Shown here piece by piece: positions 56,420 through 64,000 of a stretch of DNA of 64,000 nt. Source of the stretch: Mortierella sp. BCC40632 (Eukaryota; Mortierellomycota; Mortierellomycetes; Mortierellales; Mortierellaceae); contig WAEK01000003.1 in NCBI GenBank assembly GCA_011634665.1, positions 2,698,001 to 2,762,000 of the forward strand, given 5' to 3'. Under the pieces are notes generated by a model. It worked only from the letters and a program-made list of their open reading frames with translations. It searched no databases and was not told where the DNA came from. A program made the translations under genes and the position numbers. Each line of letters opens with the position of its first letter. Position 1 is the stretch's first letter.

Positions 56420-56938
56420 ATCCTGACGTCGACAGATGGTGAAAGAGAAAAGGGAGAAGAGAGTGGATGTGGAGTGGATGATGGGGTGTGTGAGAGAGAG
56501 AGAGAGAGAGAGCAAGAGACGAAAAGGAAAGGGGAAAGAGAGCGAAGAATTCCTTCCACAGAGTTCTGTCGTAGTGCGATGAAGCTTAGAAGCTTATCTG
56601 GGTCGTCGACCGATCAACCCTCATCGCCACCATATATTAATATGTTCTCTCCCTCTTTGGCTCTTTTTTTTCATGTCTACCCTTGGACATGTCGATGTGG
56701 AAGTGACTATTTGCGCAGACACATATACATTCACACGTACACACCAAAGAGAGACCGAGAGAGAGCGAGAGGATTGGAAGACGAGGAGAAACGAAGGAAG
56801 AAACAAAAAAAAAAAAAAACCCTCTGGTATCGGGATGAGCTTAAAGGATAAAAGGAGATACTTGCCTTCAAAGACAATCAGGGCATCGTGCGGCGTCTTG
56901 ATAAGACCAAAGTAGGTCTCCATGTTGCTATGGTCCAT
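54379..56938 (-). CDS. Gti1/Pac2 family (WOPR) transcription regulator
   Basis: DNA-binding regulator of the family that includes Candida Wor1, Histoplasma Ryp1 and S. pombe Gti1/Pac2, known for control of morphology and development. Two exons (56938-56866 and 55529-54379) join in frame to 407 residues. WOPR box A spans the junction: ETYFGLIKTPHDALIVFE, then ACRLGMLSRVHRRLSDIERQ and SGSVYCFDEREAGMRRWTDG, with SWSPSRVTGSFLTYREL. Box B includes GLFKQSFSI and KLHLISYYTTEDL. The rest is Ser/Pro/His-rich and disordered. The 1336-bp intron has a GC-AG border: the donor after GAAG is GCAAGT (56865). A GT donor four bases further on would put box A out of frame, so GC is required. The intron holds CA, poly-A and GA microsatellites. 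The start at 56938 gives MDHSNMETYFG. Confidence 0.93.
56240..56415. repeat. (CA)n, poly-A and (GA)n tracts in WOPR intron 1
   Basis: (CA)n at 56240-56266, a 21-base A-run at 56354-56374 and (GA)n at 56375-56415, all within the large intron. Confidence 0.95.
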
Positions 56939-57742
56939 GGAGAGTGGTATGAGAGGAGGGGGAAGATGTTTGGGTAGAGTGCCTTGCGTCTACTACTGCA
57001 GGAGCAGTGGTTGTTGTTGTTGTCTTTGTCCTTGACGTGGTCGTGACAGGTGGCCGTGGCCGTCGCAGGCTCGTTGGATCGATCGTGGTGAGACGAGGAG
57101 AAGAAAGAGAGGAAGAGGGAAGAAGAAGGAAAAAGGGAAAAAGAGAGAGAAATGAGGCGGAGAAAAATGGGGAGAGAGATAGCACGGGAGTGGCCTTGAG
57201 TCTGGTTCTTGGCTTGGCTTAGAAAGAAGGTCGAGTCCAAAAGAAAAATTTTCCAATTTCGCTTTCGTTTTCTGCTGGTTGAACAGTTAATAGCTTTTTT
57301 TCTTTTATTTTCCTTCCCTGAAGAGACAAAAAGAAAGGGTGTCTGCGGCAGGTCGTGTCCAGCTTCCAGGAAAGGGAACTCGGAAAAGCGCAGCGAATCG
57401 AGGACACGAGTGGGCTCGGCAACAATAGAGGATTGTTGTCAAAGTACGAGGGAGAGGGAGGGAGGAGAGAATATAATTATGCAGTTACTAAGGGGGAAAA
57501 AGTGTTGTTGTGTGTTGGGAAGACAGGTTGTGGTTGATGGGGGGGATGGACAGGGGGGAACGGTGGGAAAGAAAAAGCTTGGCGGCGGTGGTGGTGGTGG
57601 AGGTGTTGGAGGAAGAAAGATGCGAAAAAATAAAAAAGCGCGAGCGTTGAAAAAAAAAAAGAGATAGAAAATGCTGAGAGAAAAAAGTAAGAGAAATCGT
57701 CAAAAGAAAAAAAAGTTAAAAGTCAAAAATCAGGAGGAGCGT

Positions 57743-57768
57743 TGAGTGAGTGAGTGAGTGAGTGAGTG
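57743..57768. repeat. (TGAG)n tetranucleotide repeat
   Basis: About six TGAG units, followed by TGTTG-type repeats. Confidence 0.9.
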
Positions 57769-58796
57769 TCGTGTGTTGTGTTGTGTTGTGCTTGTGCTGT
57801 GTGGGTGGGTGGGTGGGATGGGGTGGGAGGATGAGCTTAAAGAAGGAATAAGGAAACGAGAGAGAGAGAGAGAGAGAAACAAGGAAAGAAGGAACGAGAG
57901 TGACAGAGAGAATAAAAAAAAAGAAAAAAAAGATCAGAGCAAAAAGACAAAACGAGTGCGAAACTAGCAAGGCCTTTTATATGCCAAAGGAGATCCGCTC
58001 CTTGGAGCGGCTCTATGGGATGTGATATAGCCTCATATACCTGCTCACGATCCCTCTCTCCAGCCTGTATCTGTATATCCTGTCTACTAATAGCGCATCT
58101 CTTTTGCTGAATGAGAGGCGAGAGAGAGAGAGTACTCAATCTGGCCTCCAATTGAATGCAGTCTATGGCTGGGCTGGGCGGTCTCTCTCTCATGGACGAT
58201 GCATTAGCCTTACAGAGAGTCGAAACAAGATTTTTTGGCCTCGAGTCTATTGTCGCTACTTTAGTCCAATTCAATTGATATATTCACTTTTTTTTTTCAC
58301 TCGCTCCCCTTCTACTGCCCCCCTTCAGTCTCTCTCTATTCTCGCCTTCTCGCTTCTCTCTTTCTTCCTCTCTCTTGCGCAATCCTCGCGCTCCTTTCTA
58401 CAGCCCGACAGCAACAGGCTGTAATCCCCGTCTGTTCGTTCGTTCGTCCCTCGCTTCTGCGGGCCGACATCGATCGGGCACCTTTCCAGTGGGTTGCTCC
58501 TGAACTCGTCATCGTCCCCGCTGGTCATCACCGATGGCTTCTGCTGTGTGCGTGTGAGCAATAGACATCCTGCTATTCTTCTCAGTCATCCTTGGGACAG
58601 GATGGCATCTGCTCCGTCATTACACGCATACTCTATTCTTGCCCCGCTACTTCTCTCTTCTCTTTTTTACACACACAGTTCTTCTCTTCTCCTCTTCATA
58701 GATGTGGCGTTCGGTTTTATCCCTGATATGTCTCCAAACTCAAGCTCATCAACCAGAAATGACTTGCTCTCCTTTCCAAGCTTGCTTCTTATGCTT

Positions 58797-58849
58797 ATTA
58801 TCCTAGTCATATCCTAACCATATCCTAACCATATCCTAACCATATCCTG
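58797..58849. repeat. 11-bp minisatellite CATATCCTAAC
   Basis: Three perfect copies (58808-58840) with degenerate partial copies on each side, ending at the GGCCAGGC-rich segment that follows. Confidence 0.9.
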
Positions 58850-61415
58850 GCCAGGCTGGCCAGGCCCGGGCCGTGTCTTCATCATGGCCCTACTTGACTC
58901 CAAAGTACCCCACAATTGACTCAAGCTCTTCTCTTGTCTAGCCTATATGGATGACAAATAAAACAACCATTTCCTGTCCAGGCACCAAGGCGGATCCTCT
59001 CCCTTCCTTTTCTCACTCGTCCTCCGTCAACGGTGCACCCATGCATACTAAGCAGCCCGTCTGCGGAGGGGAAGAAGGAGGGATAAGGTGAGGAGAGAAA
59101 AGTGGGGAAAGAGTAAACCAAAAAGTGGGATGAGCAACTAAACCATGTCGTCCCCCACCCTTTACTTACATGACCTCCTCTCTCGTTCTCGTCTTAACTC
59201 TCTCACACTCGTTCTTGCTTTCTCTCTTGTCGACTTGCCCACTCTAATTAAGCTTTAGCTGGTGCATTGGAAACATCCCTTGTGTTGCCAATAAAGCTGA
59301 CTCCGGATCATGATCATCGGCCGTAATCCTTTCTCTGCTCTCACCTGCTCGCTCATTCTTTCCTTCCATTGTCTTCTGCAAAGCCCGTTGCTGCTTCCTC
59401 TTCCCCCCTACTTTGCTTTGGACCTAAACGCAGACTCTGAAGCAGGCCAATTCGCGAAAATCAAAGTATGTAAACTGTGATGCCTCCTAGTCTTTTCTAC
59501 AGTGGGCCGGAATGAGCTCAGTTGGGGTTTACTGTCTGTCTGTCCGTGTTCTTGCTGCTCTAGACCTTAGTCCAACGACGAGTCATGTCTTCTCTATCGC
59601 TCCCTCCTAGAACCAAAGAAAAAGGAACCGAAAAAAAAAGGTCTTCATTTTAGGCCATCTCGTAACGCTCTGCGGTAGTCATCTTCCACTCACTTGTCAC
59701 CTTCCACTATACCAAGACACTTGCGGTATCAATTGTGACTGATACAGGCATGGAAAGACCCGATACTCTTTCCGACTGGTCTCGATACTTGCTTTCCCAA
59801 ACGGCAGGACGATGGTCTGGTACATAGTCTCTGAAGCTTATGCTGCGCAAGGAACGCAGCTAAGGAGGAAAGAGAAAGACAAAAGGAGAGGAGGATGAAA
59901 ATGTTGAAGAGGAGTAGACATATTGTAGGCTAATAATGACTCCCTATCGGATCCAAACCACGCGTCCTTGTCCTCCGCCATTGCCACAACCGCAGTTGGC
60001 CCTGCCGAAACTTTTTTTTCACATCTGGTCCCTGCAGTCTGTTAGTATGTAATAATAGAGTGAAGGTAATCCCATGTTTTTTTTTTCCCTCTGCAGTTTG
60101 GCTTTTCTTCTCTGTCCAGCTTCTGGTCCATGTCACCCCTCCAGTCGCCCGTTTTCAAACAGCAAACAAGCTTGGTTATCGAAGTCACTGAAGGTTTCCT
60201 AAAGGAGCATCAAACGCTGATCCCAGGACGATCAGGACTTTACCCTTTCGTCTCCTTCCCCCTCCCCCGTCTTTCTTTTTTATTTTCTCTCTTTTTCCTC
60301 AGCGGCATGACAACCTTCAGCATGCCTCGCCTCTACCCCCAAACGGGAAGACTAGCATGAGGAAAGGAGGAGGAGGAGGAGAGGAAAGGAGATTCCTGCA
60401 TCCAAAGGACAAACGTCCAGATCGGCGGACCAAAATCCTTCCCGATTGTTTTTTCTTTTTTGCTTTTCTCCTGCCCCTCTCACTGGCAACCTATGCGGGT
60501 CAGGACAATAGGAAAGAAGGTGCTTGGATCATTTGATACGAATGAGCGTAGACTACAGTAGACAATCGGATTAATAAATTCTCAAGAGAGGAAAAAAAAA
60601 ATTTACATTCCACAGAAGCAGAAACAGGATTAGCTCCATGGGCCACATTGTCCAACACCGATGCGACAAACATGGTTAACAATGCCTGCATTACTCCCTT
60701 TCTTCACCCCTCGCTCACTCTCTTACTTTCTTTTTTTCTTCTCTATCTTTCTTATGCCCCTCTTTAGAAGCATGCCAATCGGCCCCTTCCTGGAGTGCAT
60801 CTCTTCTCCCCCCCACCACCACTACCCCTTCGTCTTTCCTGCCCTTCTATCCTCCGCCCAGTTCAATGATCAGAAGTGCACAGCGACCGAATACGCTTTG
60901 GGGAGCCATCCCAAAAAGGGCTGTACTCACAGTCGCCCGTAGCATAACCCTCTCGGTTCTGAATTGACTGTGCAGGCTGGTTCCTCTTGTGTAAGCTGGA
61001 GGAGACTGAAAAAAAAAGAAAAGAAAGGATTGCATTCCCCCCCTCCCCTTCCAACCCGGTTTATGATGCGGATGCGGTGAGGCGGGCGTACATGGGCTGA
61101 ATGACGGAAGATTGGGTATCCGGATAGATACACACAGACGTACAAAGAAGAAGGAGAACAAACACACAGACATAATAGGCTCCATTCACTCAACGAAGCG
61201 CAAACAGTGTACTCATTTCAGAACGCCCAATTCTATTCCTTCTTCCCTTTTCCTTCCTATTTAGCCTGCTTGTCTACTTTTTTTTTCTGAGGAGCAAAGG
61301 AACTAGAGTACTGAACAGCAAGAATTGAAAAAGAGAGGAGGGAGAAGGGGAGCACTACCCAATATCTGCGCAAAGCAAAGCAGCAGCCATCTTTAGATGT
61401 TCCCACATGGCTACC

Positions 61416-61448
<33 letters not shown>
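61416..61448. repeat. T(18)A(15) palindromic junction
   Basis: Homopolymer T passes directly into homopolymer A in intergenic DNA. Confidence 0.9.
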
Positions 61449-61449
<1 letters not shown>

Positions 61450-62990
61450 CTTGGCGGATGAAGAAAGGAAATCCCTGTACCCAAGCAAGCACGCCTTTTA
61501 GAGAACTAGAGAGACCGGAGACAAGGAAGAGCAGTGCACTGAGATAAAAAGAGACGGGGCCCCATCTCTTTCCTCCTCCTTCCCCCCGCCCGTGGGAGGG
61601 ACAAGGAGAATGATAAGCAAAGTAAAGGAGGGAGTGACCTCATAGGCCTCGAAGCAGTGGACCCTGTTCAATATAAGAGAGATGCACATGTGGGGGTGTC
61701 GAGAGGTGAGAAGAGGGTCGTACTCCCCAAGCCAACAACAACAGTCCGTCTCCTCCTGTCTAGGCAGTGTCGGTCGTCCTACGTTCCAATTGTTCCGGAA
61801 ATAAGATTGCCACTCGGGAACAGGTTATCCCTGACTCCTCTGCTCTTTTTTCCCCACCAGAAAAGATACCTGACCTGTCCTGTCCTCCCGGACTTTTTTT
61901 AAGCTCATCCTGCCACAGGAAAGAGGAAAATAAAGAAAAAGAGAACGACAGGTGGCAGAATATGAGTGAACCTCTCAAAAGCACCAAGCGCATTCCCTTC
62001 TGGATCGGGTGTGTTCGTCATCCATCCCTCATCTTCCCCCCCCCCCCTCCCTCTTGAACACATCACAGTCACTCCAACGGCATTAGAGCTGGAGGCCAAA
62101 TATCGCCTCCAAAAAAGATTGGGTGCAGAGCAGAAGGAAAAAAAATAATAAAATAGAACGCCAAAAAGACTGGCATAAAATCCTGAATCTTGACACTGGT
62201 CTGAGCCAGAAACAACCGTTTTTTTTTTTTTTTTTTTTTTTGTCTGGTCGTTCACAAACTTGGGCTGTGTCCTCTTGAACCAGTCGTTCACAAAAGAGAC
62301 TTAAATTTTTATCCGAAGGGGAAAAAAGGGACGAGAGCGTTTGAAGAGTAAAGTGAGAAGAGCAGGAAGCAGGACCCAAAAAAAAAAAAAAAAAAAAAAA
62401 GCCAGTTTTGAATTTAGCCTTCTTTCGCCTTCTTTGTTCCGGGAGACTGGACATGCACGCAGCATGGCTTGCGAAGAAGTTTTCTTAGATCCAACCTCGT
62501 GGTTCGTTTAGTCTAGCCTATCAAAAGGATAGGCCAGATGACAAGTTCCTCCCATCTACTTGTCCCGGTTAAAAAAAAAAAGACGAACACCTGCCTGGAA
62601 GCACGCGTAATGCACGCGCAGAGTGAGAGAAAGAAGGATAGAAAGCCTAGAAATAAGAAAAGGATGACAATAATATCTCTTTTATTACATTGAGAGAAAG
62701 CCCTCTGACAGGCTTTTTTTAATTCGACGTTCTCTTCTAGGCTTGCCTTCTTTTTTATCCGTTAAGTGTGCGCCCAAGAGCACTCTCGATTGTCGCCCAG
62801 ATACCCTTCTTCGAATATTCTTTATCTGGTAACCCCCTCCCTCTCTACCCTTGAGAAGGTGGTCGGACGTTCTCTCTCCCCGCAAAAATAGTGTAAAATA
62901 AAATAATAAGAGTGAAATGCACAACAGTTGTTTAATGAGCTTCTTTTTTGTCGAGGCGCAAACGACAGCCACCAGGAGCAACAGCCTAAC

Positions 62991-63024
<34 letters not shown>
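62991..63024. repeat. (GTT)n trinucleotide repeat
   Basis: About eleven GTT units, read directly. Confidence 0.95.
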
Positions 63025-63346
63025 AGATGGAGCCACAGAGAGATAGATGGAGAGGACAAAGAGAGTGAGCAGACCTGTGAATGAGGTTGGAAAAAAAAAG
63101 AGAGAGAAAATGGCCCAATTGCAAAAATCCGGAACTCCAAGACTTACCCAAGGCTGTTCACTTTTTCCCTCAACCTTGAAAGGAACATCTTATGCCTGCT
63201 TGCAGAAAATCCCGACAAAAAAGAGAGACAGGCATGGAGGCTACAGCCAAGAGGGGGGGCTCCAAGGTAATAATTTAGACCGAGGGAAAGGAAACCAGGT
63301 CCGTGTGTCCACTTGGGCTTGTGCTTGTCTTATCATTCTTAAAGAG

Positions 63347-63350
<4 letters not shown>

Positions 63351-63413
<63 letters not shown>
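63351..63413. repeat. (GA)n microsatellite
   Basis: About 31 perfect GA units. Confidence 0.95.
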
Positions 63414-63415
<2 letters not shown>

Positions 63416-63919
63416 GGAGAAAATCCAGCCTTGTCGGACCATTGTCTTTAGCTTTCCGCTCCCACGGGTGCTTTACCATCCGGCAGATAGAACACCCATT
63501 TTTTGCTTTCTTTTCTTTCCTCTCTTTCTTTCTTAAGCTGTTGTCTGTGTTGTTCAATAGAATATCTAATCGAGAAAAGGAGATCGAGAAAGAAGTAAAG
63601 ATATCGAGGCAACAGCCCGCATGGCCTTTGTCCTCTCTGAGGCACGCATTATTGCACTCACTACGCCCAGTCAATTCTTTTGTTCTTTTTTATTCTCTTC
63701 TTCCCGACGCGACAAGAGTAGATCACTAATCCGATGATCCAGGGAGGGGGCGAGGATATAGGCGGAAAAATATGGTACGATTGAACTCTTTGCTATTCTT
63801 GTAAAGGGCTTTGATGTACTACCACACAGCAAGCCAATGTATTCTTGTCCACCAACCCCAGTTCAATAAAGTCTATCTGAACCTTGGGCGCGTTCTGCCC
63901 TTCTAGAGAAAGGTCTGAA

Positions 63920-63920
<1 letters not shown>

Positions 63921-63967
<47 letters not shown>
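63921..63967. repeat. (GA)n microsatellite
   Basis: About 23 GA units near the window end. Confidence 0.95.
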
Positions 63968-63971
<4 letters not shown>

Positions 63972-64000
63972 GTGAAGGAAGGAAAGAAAAAAGTCATAAA

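Larger units (their letters stand above)
56939..64000. other. Gene-poor upstream region of the WOPR gene, about 7 kb
   Basis: I can support no gene between the WOPR start codon and the window edge. ORFs are CT/GA artefacts or lack motifs. It holds a purine-rich leader (57090-57180), (TGAG)n at 57743-57768, an 11-bp minisatellite (58797-58849), a T(18)A(15) junction (61416-61448), a (GTT)n tract (62991-63024) and GA tracts at 63351-63413 and 63921-63967. The next gene must start or end outside the window. Confidence 0.55.

Noticed and set aside
56333..56851. 172-residue Arg/Glu-rich ORF
   Set aside because: Artefact of GA and A tracts inside the WOPR intron.
61767..62057. 96-residue plus-strand ORF
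   Set aside because: No domain, no splice logic and no CT leader; probably chance.
63303..63536. ORF with (RE)n repeats
   Set aside because: Artefact of the (GA)n microsatellite.

Overview
This window reads as nuclear DNA of an early-diverging filamentous fungus. Mortierellomycota (Mortierella or Linnemannia type) is my best guess. The support is: intron-rich genes with short introns, long pyrimidine (CT) tracts before start codons, a GDP-fucose pathway gene, a Gti1/Pac2 (WOPR) regulator, and very many homopolymer and GA/CT microsatellites. The phylum is inferred; no rRNA or marker gene lies in the window. I rebuilt gene models by joining exons at GT-AG (twice GC-AG) junctions that keep the frame and rejoin conserved motifs.

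Layout, left half: GMP synthase (+, 1431-3324); a 1646-residue MIT-domain protein (-, 3907-9329); mitochondrial RNA helicase Suv3 (-, 10872-13920), divergent from threonine synthase (+, 14452-16534); a decayed multi-exon gene with a PD-(D/E)XK-like core (17702-19295), followed by a cluster of short repeats; a class II (bacterial-type) HMG-CoA reductase with four exons and long low-complexity insertions (-, 20409-23527); a His/Pro-rich orphan ORF (+, 25530-26341); and a Dbl-family RhoGEF (+, 27529-31412).

Layout, right half: a secreted, probably GPI-anchored Cys-rich protein (+, 35186-36124); a Pro/Gln-rich protein with CPPGP repeats (+, 37630-38625); a 3 kb patch of decayed coding fragments (39061-42008); eIF3g (+, 42107-44027), convergent with inositol-3-phosphate synthase (-, 44568-46658); a 3-methyladenine DNA glycosylase I homologue (+, 49404-50870), convergent with GDP-mannose 4,6-dehydratase (-, 51147-53189); a WOPR regulator (-, 54379-56938) with a 1.3 kb GC-AG intron; then about 7 kb with no gene I can support.

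The genes are mostly unlinked housekeeping functions: purine, threonine, inositol and GDP-sugar synthesis, mitochondrial RNA turnover, translation initiation, base excision repair and Rho signalling. I see no operon-like or cluster logic. The most unusual item is the class II HMG-CoA reductase. Next come the decayed nuclease-fold gene with its repeat cluster, the two GC-AG introns with the same GCAAGT donor, the poly-A 3' splice sites, and the T(n)A(n) homopolymer palindromes.
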